Source of the DNA: Apiosordaria backusii
Taxonomy: Eukaryota > Ascomycota > Sordariomycetes > Sordariales > Lasiosphaeriaceae
NCBI GenBank assembly: GCA_030549205.1
Contig: JAUKTV010000003.1
Span: 2,542,001 to 2,606,000, forward strand
DNA: 64,000 nt
Direction of reading: 5' to 3'
The stretch's first letter is position 1. Each line of letters opens with the position of its first letter. The translations under genes and the position numbers were made by a program. Shown in pieces: positions 11,623 to 23,389 of the stretch. Below the pieces are notes generated by a model that saw only the letters and a list, made by a program, of their open reading frames with translations, was not told the origin of the DNA and searched no databases.

Positions 11623-13076
11623 CTAAACATCAACACTCCCCCCCCTCCTCACCACCCCCCAAAACCCCCCCGCCGCCACCAAAAGCAACACAGAACACAC
11701 CCTAAAAACCCCCACAAACGCTTTCTCACTCTCCATCCTCCCCGTAACCAACAGCGCAACCACCACAAAGACATTAAGCGGAATCCTCAAAAACCCATAC
11801 ACCTGACTTCTAACCCCATCCTCAATCAACTTCCCCTTCAAGTACCCCATCGTGGGGAAATACACCCCCACACACGCCTCAAACAAACAAAAAATCCAGA
11901 AAGTAAGCTGTGACGACCCGTTTCTCGACGACAGCGACGCCACCAAAAAGAAGCAACCCGACGACACCCCCAACAGTGCCAACAAGAGCGAGCTGAATGA
12001 CAGTTTAGATGTAATCCTGGCGAAGAGCAGCGACGACGCAAGAGTGGAGGCCATAAACGCGGCAAAGATGACACCGTACGGGAGGGAGGTCCCGGCGCGG
12101 GAGGAAGATTGCAAAGCCGGAGCCCAGAAAAATACAAACAGATACATCGACCCCTCGAATATCGTCGTTGACAAGCCCAGCGCTAGAATGGTGGGGTTGA
12201 GCAGCGTTTTCAGCAACGAAGTAGACGCCTTGAGGTTATCGTCCTTCTTGTTGTCTTTAGTCGTGGTAAGTGGTTGGGCGTAATTCTCCTTCTAACCCAC
12301 ATCATTAGTAACGTACCCTCAAAAGGGGAAAGTAAACAACCTACCCAAGTGTAACTTATCACCCCCCCAGCCAACCCCAACACCCCAGCCGCAACCCAAA
12401 AAGGCGCCCTCCTTGTCCCACACACAGACACCAACCCCTCGCTCCCCACCCCGCTCGCGATCGCGACCAAGCTATTCAGCGTCGACATAGTCCCAAACGT
12501 CTCCCCCAGTCTCCCCTCCAAACCCCTGTTTTTAAAATCCGAAACCAAGAAACTTTCAAATACTGTAAACAACAAACTTGTTCCTACGCCCCCTAGCACC
12601 CTCCCTATAAACAGCACTGGAATGGATGATGACAGAGTCGTGAAGAGACACGACAGGGCGTACACGACGCAAAAGGAAAGGCAGGCGGTCTTGCGGCCGT
12701 ACGTGTCGGCGAGGGAGCCGATGAAGGAGCCGGATAGGGCGCCTGACAAAAACCCGGTGGTGAATAATGAGGGGATGAGGGATGGGGGGAGGGAGTGCTC
12801 GTCTGCGTAGAGGGAGTAGAGGTAGGGTCCTTGGAGCCAGTCGGAGGCCATGACGAGGGTGTAGACTGTTAGGAAGGGGGTTAGGGGGGAGGTGAGGAGG
12901 GATTGGATCCTCGAGGGGACATATTTGGGTTCGAGGGGGGTGGTTAAGTCTTTCTGAGATGGGGTGGAGGAGGGTTGGGCTTGTGCTTGGGGTTGGGATT
13001 GGGATTGGCGGGAGTAGAAGAGGGCGCCGTTGAGGGCGAGGAGGGCGGTTAGGTTGAGGGTGTAGATGGAGGTCAT
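11623..13076 (-). CDS. MFS transporter of the molybdate-anion (MFSD5/MFS_5) type
   Basis: Two exons, 13076-12345 and 12291-11623, encode 466 residues; the 53-bp intron (GTAGGT...TTAG) lies between VISYTW and KENYAQPL. The protein starts with a signal-anchor-like helix, then a Ser/Gln-rich loop, then about eleven hydrophobic helices. The signatures ASDWLQGPYLYSLY and GSLADTYGRK, and the C-terminal half ILALGLSTTIFEGSMYLFVF, match the MFS_5 family, whose algal and animal members move molybdate across membranes. Substrate in this fungus is inference. The gene is transcribed away from RXT2, sharing a 770-bp region. Confidence 0.85.
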
Positions 13077-13844
13077 TTTAAGGGGCTTGGCATGGGTGAG
13101 GTTGAGAGAGGGTTGAGCATGAGGGTGAAGTTGCTGGCGATCAGATTATTCAGAGATGTGCAAGGGGACGCGACATAAGTGATATTAGAGATGACGAATA
13201 GCGAAACGAAACAAGTGGCCTTTTTTATCAGATGTGGTGGTGTTCAATTACCCGGCTTGGATATTGAGGGCACGGCAAGGAGGTAAGAGGCTGTGACGTT
13301 GCTTGTTTGAAGTTCCTGGCTGGCCAACGGCACGGATATGTTGAGCGAGAGGCCAAAGGGTAAAGAGATATAAGTTTGTATTCCATGTACAAGAATTGAA
13401 ACAAGACCTGCTTGCGGTTAATACTGTTGAATATGTTTTCAGCCTCCCTGGGGTGGTGATGGTGGTCAGTGTTGATGATGGCGATGCGCAGCAACATACC
13501 CTAACCCTAGATTTTCCAACCAAAGGCGGTGAGGTCGGCAAGCCAAGGTCTCCACTTTGTGCCGTGGCTGCGCCAAAAGCTGGGGTTCTGATCCCGTTCC
13601 CGTCGCCTGTCGCCATCATTTTCGCGACAGCATTTGAGCTACGCCAGCCACGCTCGTCACCACACATGATCCCGTCAGCGATTGACTTTTTTCTAGAAAA
13701 AAGAGAGAATCAAATCGCGCGATATTATCACGTCTACTATCGATATCCTACCTCTAAACACTGCTTGCGCCCATGTCCAGAGAAGCTTGAACCACGAGAA
13801 CCCGGAAAGCCGCAAGAGAACGCGCCTGATCAAAACCCGTCAAA
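13077..13844. promoter_or_regulatory. Divergent promoter region, MFS transporter / RXT2
   Basis: The two genes start in opposite directions from this 768-bp stretch. It contains two TTAGGG units on the minus strand (13498-13510), a telobox-like site; its use here is unproven. Confidence 0.4.
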
Positions 13845-15409
13845 ATGTCAAACCAGCAGCAAGCTTTGGTCATGGAGACCATAATAGGCCTACGGAAAAA
13901 GCTTAAGAGGAAATCCTATGGTAAGCCCGTCCGAATGACCCTGCTTCTGTTGCCGTGACTGCTCTAACACCAGCACCGCATGTGTACAGATTCCGATTCC
14001 GACTCCTCCATTGACCAACCTACAAACCGCGGAAACAAACTCAAGAAAAGAGCAAGATTTGTTACACGAGGCAGACTCACCGGCTCCGCCGGCCCTGCTG
14101 GATACAAAGAGGTGCGCACCAAACGACCAATGTCCAGCAACGGGAGGCTGACGGAATACAGATCGCCGAACACGCAGGTTACCAAAGGGCCATCATCAAT
14201 CACAAGCCACCCCTGATTGACCAGGACGGCTACGATATCACGAGCGATGACGACGAAGAGCAAGTGCAAGAAGCTCTCGCTACTGCCATGGACGACAACC
14301 CCTACTCCGATGTTCACCTTGAACAGATCTTTGCTCCGTTAACCTCGGTGACCGACCTTCCCATGCACCCAGCCATGTCGAAACCGTTCACCTCGAAAGC
14401 CCTCACCGAACTAGTTGACCAGGCGCGCATAATTATGCAGAGCGAAAACAAGGCGCTATGGAAGGTCAAGCCTCTGCTGACCAAGCTAGTTGGCGACAAC
14501 ACTTGGGTTCCATGCGGGCTTATGAGCGGCCCCGACGACGCATTGTTTTTTACAGATCCCACGAGATTTTTCAATCGTCCCGACAGGCAACGCCTTCGCC
14601 CAATGGCGGCTCCTGTAGCAGCCATCACGAACGGTGTCACCTCGGTCCCGGGAAGCATATCTGGCGACTCGACTGTACGGGAAAGAGTTGACGGCAGCGT
14701 ACCGGGGCCGAGCGCGCCAGCTTCGGAAGACACAGTGGACGGGGAAATACTGCCAGACGCACCAGCAGAGACCAACGGCGAAACAAATACCGAAGCACCC
14801 AAGCCAAAAGAGGGCCAAGAAGAGGCCCCACAAGTTAATGGTGAAAGTAAACCGGATGAAAGAACACAGGAGGAGGCGCGTTCAGGCGACACCACTAAAG
14901 ATGAAGAAGATGATGAAGACGTCATCATGGCCGAGGCTCCAAAAAGACGGGACCTCCTAAGCCGGCCAGATATTCGACTAGAGCCCCCTCGCAGCAACGG
15001 TGCACCAGCACTGGCGCCCACCAGCGACCCATTCGGACCGGATGCCCCATTCATCCACCCCATGTTTATCACCCCTCGAGAAGCTCGTCAAGATCGCGAC
15101 ATGGGACTGGCGGAACATGAAGCGGAAGAACTACGACGATGGCTACAGGCATATGTACAAAAACAGGAAGAAGTATGCAGGGGCGCGAAGAAGCTATACG
15201 AACAGCTTCTCCGTGCGGACAGGTTACGCAAACAAGTGCTGATGTGGTCCAAGGCGGAGGCACACTGCGGGCCGAACGCCCACATGTCGGACGGAGAGGA
15301 CTGGTATGACAAGGAGGAGTGGGGGTTGACGGAGGATTTGAAAAAAGGAGAAGATGAAGTGGAAGAAGATGTGGGCACAACGCAAAAGAAAACAAGGAAC
15401 CGGAAGTAG
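13845..15409 (+). CDS. RXT2: Rxt2-like subunit of the Rpd3L histone deacetylase complex
   Basis: Three exons (13845-13920, 13990-14111, 14162-15409) encode 481 residues. Introns of 69 and 50 bp both have GT-AG ends, and splicing gives a continuous N-terminal Rxt2 domain: METIIGLRKKLKRKSYDSDS, then GYKEIAEHAGYQRAI, PLIDQDGYDI, and the helical part up to about residue 165 (ALWKVKPLLTKLVGDN). The following 130 residues are disordered and acidic (DEEDDEDVIM), and a coiled, charged C terminus (about 370-460) follows. In yeast Rxt2 is part of the large Rpd3 complex that deacetylates promoter nucleosomes in the nucleus. The start is the first ATG in frame and lies in CAAAATG. Confidence 0.88.
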
Positions 15410-16730
15410 GCTGTTGTCGAATAACAAGCTGGAAGCGATTGTTTGTTTTACTTTTTGGGCAGGTTTCTTGGTGTACACAGAACATCTGGATGATGGATGA
15501 TGGCTTTCATGGCTACGCACGATACCAGGAGGGGGCTTTGATTCGAAAAATGGGGAGTTTTACTGAGCGGTTGAATTGAGCGTTTCTTCTTTGGCATACA
15601 ATCTCGGATTTATCAATGACGCACATGTGAGGAGGCAAACATCCGGATGCATGTCTCAACCGACCACAACGCTGGGACTTCTGGAAAAGGGACACAGAAA
15701 CACAGATTCGCGACCCACGGACCTGTCACCACGATCGAGGGATCATGTCATTGGCTGGAGGGCCCTGGTCCACCCGCCCTCAGCTCGAGCCGCATCCGAT
15801 TCCCACGATGCGCGTGCCCGTCCCCTGGGTGTGAGATCTTCTTTGTGCAGAAATACAGTGCAATTCTTAACATTTTTGCACACTTTCTCATCCCATGTAT
15901 GTACCATCGCAAGGGGGCTGCAGCACTCGGCACTCGGCACTCTTGTTGGACCGACTTCAAAGAGTGTTACGATGCTCTTTCTCGCTTCTCTTTTCTATCC
16001 ATCATGGACTCGAAGAATGATAGCGGTACTTGGCTTTAGGCATCAAGGGGTATCACCAGGGTTTCTTGACTCACTCGACGGCTTCCATTTCCCTATTTTT
16101 CAACATACAGTGACATCTCATCCCATCTCTTCGGCTAGATCTAGAACCCGACAAGAAGGAAACCCAAATACAACACTGCGCTAGGCCGGCGAAGTGCCTA
16201 CCGCAATTGGCCTTGGCGTTTGCCCGCCTTGACATCTGACGTGCAGGCCAGGTCACGACAGGGGGAGCGGATAAAGAATAAAGAGCTCGACTCGTCCGCG
16301 TTCCTGTCTGTTTGTAGAATCGGTAGAAATATACTGTCGTCACTCTTTATTCCGAGGCTGTGACGTTCTTTGGAGCTTTTGTATTTGTCAGCTCTTCGCA
16401 GAGTGTATATGCGACGACAACACCAGCAATTGAGGTTCGCGTGACTCTCACGATCCTTGGCGTATCAACTTTGAGACGACAAGGCGCTGTACCTGGGAAA
16501 AGAAGGAAAACACAGTTCCAAACGAAAAAAGCTCCTCGACCAATACCTTGACTTATACGGTCACCCGGCAGCCCGCTGTCATACTGACGATAGTTGAGCT
16601 GTACATATGCAGGCGCTGCAGCACAACAACGACTGAGCTCTTGATCTAACCCAACGACAGCCTTGTCCAGGCTTTTCTTCCTTCTCAACACCACCACATC
16701 TCCCCCTGGGTATACCCACGAGATCTCAAG
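15410..16730. other. Intergenic, upstream of DHA2 pump
   Basis: No supported gene in 1.3 kb. The final 200 bases are probably promoter and leader of the pump gene at 16731. Confidence 0.45.
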
Positions 16731-18693
16731 ATGGCAGACAAAGATAAAGAAAAAGACGCCTTCACAACCTCCTCCACCGAACCTCCATCCTCCTCCAAAT
16801 CCCCTGACCGACCCCCCTCCCCTACAGATGACACTCCGGCCATTGCTCCCACCGACAACCTCGCCTCCAACCCAGAGAAACAAACGCCAGCCTCCCCCCA
16901 GGATGACCCCCAAGTAATCTACCCCACCGGCCTCAAGCTCTACCTCATCATCTCCTCCCTCTGCCTCTCCGTCTTCCTCGTCGCCCTCGACCAGACAATC
17001 ATCGCCCCCGCCCTCGGCGCCATCACCACGGAATTCTCCTCCGTCCGCGACATAGGCTGGTACGGCGCCTCCTACCTCCTCACCACCACCGCCCTCCAAC
17101 CCTGCTATGGCTCCCTCTACCGCATGTTCTCCGTCAAATACACCTACCTCCTCGCGGTCTTCATCTTCGAGATCGGCTCCCTCATCTGCGCCGTGGCGCC
17201 CACATCCAACGCCTTCATCGTCGGCCGCGCCATAGCAGGCATGGGCACCGCCGGCCTCTTCTCCGGTAGCATCGTCATTCTATCCTACACCCTCCCCCTC
17301 CGAAAACGCCCCGCCGCCTTCGGTCTAATAGGCGGAATGTGGGGCATTTCCTCCGTCGCCGGCCCGCTCCTAGGCGGCGCCTTCTCCGACGCCCCCCCTC
17401 CAGGCTGGCGATGGTGCTTCTACATCAACCTCCCCATCGGCGCCTTCGCCATGGCCGCCATCTTCTTCTTTCTCAAAATCAACCGCGAGGACAACCCCGA
17501 GGGTCTCACCTTCTTCCAACGTATCCTGAGACTAGACTTAGCAGGAACAGCAATGCTCATCCCAGCCATCATCTGCCTGTTGTTAGCCCTCCAATGGGGC
17601 GGAACAGAATACCCCTGGAACTCCTCCGTCATCATCGGCCTCTTCGTCGGCTTCGCCCTCATGATGGCCATCTTCGCGGGAATCCAGATCTGGAAAGGCG
17701 ACAGGGGCACCCTCCCCCCTCGACTATTTAAAAACCGGGACGTGGTCTGCGCGATGCTGTTTGCGTTTTTCTTTGGGGCGGGGTTTTTCCCTTTGGTGTA
17801 CTATCTAGGTATGACGTTGTACCCCCTTTTCTCTCCCCTTTTTTTTTTCCCTGTCAGGGGTAACTAACTAACCCCGTGCCACAACCAACAACAGCCCTCT
17901 ACTTCCAAGCCGTCCAAGGCGACACCGCCGTCACAGCAGGCATCAAGCTCCTCCCTATGCTCATCTCCGTAGTCATCACCTCCGTCGCCACCGGCGGGCT
18001 CGTTACCGTAGTGGGGTATTACAACCCCTTTGTCCTCCCCTGCATGGTCCTCTTCGCCTGCGGAGCAGGCATGATCACCACCTTCTCTCTTGACACACCA
18101 TTCCGAGCCTGGTTCGGGTATCAAGTCCTCGCTGGTATTTACTCCCCCCCCCCTCCCCATCCCTTCCCATCCCCCCCCTATTAACAAAAGTGTGTGTGTG
18201 TCCAGGCCTCGGAATAGGAGTCGGCTTCCAAACCGGCGTCCTCGTAGTCCAAAACGTCCTCCCCCTCGACTGGATCCCCGTCGCCACCGCCTGCATCCAA
18301 TTTTTTCAATCCATCGGCGGTGCCATCTTCATCGCCGTCGCCCAGGCCGTCTTCCAAAACGGGCTCATCGACTCCCTGGCCCAAAACGCTCCCGATCTCC
18401 CCGCTGAGCTCTTTCTCAATATCGGCGCGTCCCAAGTCATCCAGGTCGTGTCGGCCCCCCCACCGGCAGGATTGGGCAGACCGGACGACAAGGACATTGT
18501 CTTGACCGCGTATCTCCAGGGGCTGAGAAACACGTATTACATCGCTGTCGGCTGTGCTTGTGCCGCGTTTGTCGCTGCTTGTGGGTTGAGTTGGAAGAAG
18601 ATTCAGAAGCATAGGGCGAGTGCGTCTGATTCTGAGGCTGGTGAAGGGGGCGGGGAGAAAACGGTTGCCTCTCCTCCCATTCCCGCGCATTAA
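16731..18693 (+). CDS. MFS drug:H+ antiporter, DHA2 family (14 helices)
   Basis: Three exons (16731-17808, 17895-18134, 18206-18693) encode 601 residues. The 60-residue Ser/Pro-rich cytoplasmic head is followed by about 14 hydrophobic helices. The antiporter signature LDQTIIAPALG, then GWYGASYLLTTTALQPCYG, and the segment GPLLGGAFSD with GWRWCFYINLPIG are typical of DHA2 fungal efflux pumps (aflatoxin-pump-like and related toxin or drug exporters). It should sit in the plasma membrane and use the proton gradient. No secondary-metabolite synthase lies within the window, so a link to a specific product is not supported. Confidence 0.92.
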
Positions 18694-19041
18694 AACAAGC
18701 ATATTGGTTTGTTTAGCATAGAATTATCTTATGTATGATACCCCACATCACAACCCAAGTTCTACTCATTTAATAATCATATTTGACATATCTCTGTATT
18801 GTATATATGTACTTGTATCAATGCCCTGCAAAAATATATACATAGACAAAAGAAAAAGGTATATATACCTTGTTCAAAACAAAAGAAAAAACCAACCTGA
18901 ACACTAGCACCACCCAAAAAACCCAATGTGTGTATCCTTCAAACCACCAAACCAAAAAAACAAAACACAAAGGAAAACACCCCATCGCCTCATATCTCAT
19001 CTCAATCATTCTCATCCCTCATCAACCTCCCCCTCCCTCTC
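18694..19041. other. Convergent 3' region, DHA2 pump / GH81
   Basis: AT-rich 3' flanks of two convergent genes; no further gene seen. Confidence 0.45.
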
Positions 19042-22000
19042 TTACAACCCCCCCAAAGCAGCACTATAAGCCAAATACCAAGTCAAACTCGCCCCCCCAT
19101 CCAACCACCCCTTATCAAACCCTCCCCCCGCAAAAAACTCATACGCCCCCCTCGGATCAATAGTAGCATAATTCCCCATCAAAATCCCCTTCCACCCCCC
19201 ACCACCCCCTCATGCCGTCCCCCACTAAAGTACGTATCCCACTCCTCCCTCACAAACCCCTTTCTTCTCACCATCGGCGTATGCGGCAGCAGCGGCAACA
19301 TGTGAATCCCCTGAATATACTCAATATTCGTCCCAAAGTACGTCGTGTGATCCACCTTGTTCTCAAACAAAATTCCCGCAACCTTGTTCCCAATAAAATT
19401 CGCCGGCTGCACCGTGTTGCTCTCCTCGTACAGGTAATAAGCATTCAAACTCCTCGCCTGGACCGCCAGCATCAAGTTTCCCCTCGCGGCAAGATTCTGA
19501 TCCCCGCTGACGGTCCCCCACATCTTCAGCGCGTAACTCGCCATCGTGTCCTCCGAGCTCGACTCTTGATCCTTTCCGTCGAGCGTGTCAAACAGCCCGT
19601 GGGCCCAGCTGTGGCCATGATACCAGTCAAAGTTCCTCCACACGGGGAAGTACTGGTCCGCCGCGCTCGGGTTCGCCACGTCTCTCACCAGCATGTTGAC
19701 GTAGGCCTTGTTGGCGGGGATCCAGGAAGGGTCGAGATGTCCGATGATGGCGGCGGTGAGGATAAAGTATCCATAATGGAAGTGGTGGTCGTTGTAGTAA
19801 GAGTTGCCAAAGTCAGCCCCAGAGTTGCCCGTGACGTAGGTAGCCGAAGACACAACTCCGCCCCACGCACCTGTTTGTTCATGTCAGCCCCCTATCCCAT
19901 CCCAAACCATCCCCAGAAAAAAAACTCACTTTCATAAACAAGCGGAAACTGCTGCCTATTCTCCGCAAACCTCGCAAACGCCTGCTTCAACTGATTCAGC
20001 GCCGTCAACGCCAACGCCTCATCCCCCAGCATATCCCGAATAACCAAGATGATACTAGCAAACTTGGCCAATGCCTATCACTTCTGTCAGTCACCATCCC
20101 CCAATATTTACCCCCTAGGAGAACTCACCTTCCCACTAAAATACATCGAATTCTGATCGCTCTGCTGCAGCATATCCTGGCTCACCTCCTGCAGCGCCAC
20201 ATTCTTTATAAACGTCTTCACCCCGGCACTCAACCCCCTCACCTCCCCCGCCTCCGGACTCCACGGCAAAAACCCAACCCCCGTCGGCAACTCCTCCTCC
20301 ACCATCGTCCAGCTGTCCGCCAACACCAAATACGCCACCCCCTTCGTCGGCGTCTGCAGCCTCACCCCCGTCACCTTCCCCCTCGTCCCATCATCAAAAC
20401 TCCCCAAATGATGCGGCAGCGCAAACTGCGCCAGCGGAGAGTTATACATCCCCCCCTTCACAAACCCAAACCGATACGTCCCCATCCTCCCATTCACCCC
20501 CCCGCTCAACTCCACCCCCGTAGCATACACCCCACAAGCCAAATCATACACCCTCTCCGCCTCCCCATCCCCCGCCTTGGCAACTTGCACAATCCCCCAA
20601 AACGGCCCCGTCGCCTGCGCCAACCCATTATTCACCACCTGCAAGTTCAGCGCCTCCCCCCTCGTGTGATACGCATACACAAGCCACGTCGTCCCGTCCT
20701 CCAAATGAAGCTTGTACTTGGTCATACCAGCCTTCGCTTCCTTTGCGGGCCTCGTCACAGTCTTGAAGAAAACCCCCGTCTGAACCAACGGCTGCCCACC
20801 ATTGTAAACAGCCGTGACAAACCCCGCCCCCTGAACAAGCGGGAACTGAATCGTCGGCTGTGCCTGCGCATTCGGCCTCAAACTGACAAGCGACGAAAAG
20901 TCCGTCATGTTATCCGTCGTCAAGGCAGTCTCCGGCCCGAGCTCTTTGGCACTCAGACAGACAGAGTGAATCCCAATAGGATTGATATAATACCTCGCTG
21001 CCCCCGTCCCCGCATCCGCCTGTCCGTACACCCTCTGGTTCCCCTCCACGTGAGAAATCGCCATGCCCCATGTTCCCGAGGCACCGCCCCCTCTAGCCCA
21101 CGTCACAGAGTACGGAAACAGATAAGTCGGGCTCGTCTGGTTGCCCAGGAAGAAGTTGTTGTAAAACTTGTTGGTGCCAATAGGACCAGAAGACTTGATC
21201 CCAATCCTCGGAGCCGGGTGGTCCTTCCTCTGGGAAATCTTCCCCGGGGGCGGGTCCGTGCTGATCGGAGCAGCAAAGATGTTCGGGACGATCATGCTGA
21301 CTGTTTCCTGAGGAGCAGAAGTGTAATCTGAGGGGACCGTGGCAGTGACAGAGATCAATTCTGTTGGGGTAGGGATGGCGGAGGTGATGAGGGGCTGGTC
21401 AGTGATGTGGCCAGACGTGGGAGCGTCAGTGGCGATGGTGCCCGTGTTGGTCGACTCAATGGGTACGTCCGTGGGCAAGATTTGAAGGGTTTCTGAGGGG
21501 TTGACGCTGGTGATTACGCTGACGGTGTTGGGGATGTCGGTTGTTGATGTAGGTTGGGTGGTGGTGGTGGTTTCGGCAGGCTGTGAGACCTCAGGGGTTT
21601 GTGTGACTTCAGGGGTTGGAGTGATGGCCTCAACTGAGCTGGTGATGTCAGGTAGTTGGCTGGTCACCAAAGTGGGAGTGATGTTGTCCGAAAAGAGGGT
21701 AGTTTCCGGATTAAGAACAGTCTTTTCAGAAACCGCGCGTGTGCTGACGACTGGTAGATTCTGCGGATACAGTGCTGTCCATCCGTCAGGGGAACCAAAG
21801 TCGATTGAGTAGCTCCTCTTGCTTGCAGTGGAGCTTGAGACTGCCAAATTTGAGCAGCCGGCGGTGGTAGCTGCTGCTTGACCCTGGATAGTTACCGTCA
21901 CTGTCCTCCACCGTTGATGCCAAGGGCGTGGTCGTGGCCGGTACCTTGGGGCGCCGTGAGCTTCGTCCGGTGGTGGACGGGCTAGAATGACCTGAAGCAA

Positions 22001-22048
22001 GGTCAGCCACACGAACAAAAACTTCATCTTGGTATTCATCCGCTCCAT
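19042..22048 (-). CDS. Endo-1,3-beta-glucanase, glycoside hydrolase family 81 (one frameshift near the C terminus)
   Basis: Three exons: 22048-20129, 20074-19930 and 19870 down to 19042. Read through one frameshift, about 964 residues. A signal peptide (FLFVWLTLLQVILA) is followed by a Thr/Ser/Pro-rich, mucin-like region (about 65-250) and then the GH81 domain: FYNNFFLGNQTSPTYLFPY, WGMAISH, GIHSVCLSA; later NDHHFHYGYFI and ESSSEDTMASYALKMWG, which carry the catalytic acidic residues of the family. The frame breaks at a run of six C (plus strand 19195-19200): as given, translation stops at 19179, while the next frame continues WKGILMGNYATIDPRGAYEF to a TAA at 19042. The family hydrolyses beta-1,3-glucan in fungal walls, for example at cell or spore separation. 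The start could also be ATG 22039 or 22027. Confidence 0.85.
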
Positions 22049-23389
22049 CGCGAGAGTGAGATATCGGACTGGGCTCCAAGAAACAAAAAAACTGCCCTCG
22101 AGGTGGTGATGACAGCATCCCACTTGGCTATAAATGAACAAAACAAGAAATAACAATAACAACTAGGCTTCCCCATTTGCAAAACATGTCTTCCATGTGT
22201 GTCACCTTGAGCACAGCTGGAAGAGCGAGCTGATCCAAAACAGAAACAGGATTCTTTGCCGGTCTCTCCGTCACTGGTATGTATGGAGAGACAGGATGGG
22301 CTAGGCGTGGACGACAAGCGAAATGTGATGTGCGGGAGAGTGCGTGTCTGCTGTCTTTGCACCCGAAAAAAATGAGACATTGGAGTTCATACCTTTTGTT
22401 ATATATGGAGTTATAGTTTATCGTCGACTTGAGGCTGGAATGCTCACGGTGGAACCGAGAGTCAAAGGAATGGCTGGGAAGCAAGGTACTGGGTTTCAGC
22501 TGCCCAGCGAGACAGCTCTAGAAGGTGGAAATGACTCGATTCAGAGGATTGAGGGCGTCGTGGTGGTTGTATTTGATCAAAAACGAAGTGATCCAGGTAT
22601 TTTGAGGGCTTAGGTGGCGTTGTAGGGGCGGGCGTCGACCAGAGGTGATGAAGATGACTGCGTTTAGGTTGCAACACAGTCAAAATAGAGTTGCGGTAGT
22701 TAGTAAGGTAATGATTTGCAGATGAAAGGTAGCATTCCAGCACTTCGAGTCCACTCTGAGCTGTTCTTGGTTTGTGGAAACTGGATGTGGAAACTGGACT
22801 GCGTGCTTCTTGGTGCCTTCTCCCATCGAGCTGGAGTGGAGCTATTTGTAGATTCGCGAGGAAGGACGTTCCCTGTCAGCCGATTCCCGACCAGTGGAGA
22901 TGCGGGTACGTCAGGGATCCAAGCTGTAACAGCTGCCATGTGTAGGAGGTTGGTATCACGACTTCGGATGATGAAATGAATAAGAAACTTCAGAGTCTTC
23001 ACCAGATGATTCTTGGCCAAAAGGGAATGACTAAGTCACAGACCAGACGCCAAGCCTGCAATGCCCAGGATCTCAAGAGAAAGCATTTCAAGTGATCATC
23101 TCTCCAGCAAAAGAAACAGGTTGTGGCCGGAATGCTGGATAGGTGATCTTCGGTGTTGATGTTGACAAGTGGAAGAAGAGGGATGCAAACATTCAGCTAG
23201 TCAACAAGCATGTGTGTTGCTGGTGACTTACAACGGATCGAACAGAGGTCAGGTTGGAAGAGGGAGGCTTCCTCTAACAGTAATATCTCCGAGCTATGAG
23301 TAAAGGTATGAGCAGTGCAGCCATGCTGTCTGTTGTAATGCCATCCTATTGTTGCAGTGTTTGGTGTGTGTATTGTGAGCTCTCACTCC
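22049..23389. other. Intergenic between GH81 and STN1
   Basis: About 1.3 kb with no supported gene; the left part should hold the GH81 promoter (minus strand) and the right end the STN1 3' region. Confidence 0.45.

Noticed and set aside
14314..15072. 252-residue minus-strand frame
   Set aside because: Antisense of the RXT2 third exon; Ser/Gly-rich with no recognisable fold.
20408..21331. 307-residue plus-strand frame rich in Arg, Pro and His
   Set aside because: Antisense shadow of the GH81 catalytic domain.
22049..22162. N-terminal extension of the GH81 frame with a second hydrophobic leader
   Set aside because: It has no ATG, only a TTG; the signal peptide right after ATG 22048 is sufficient.
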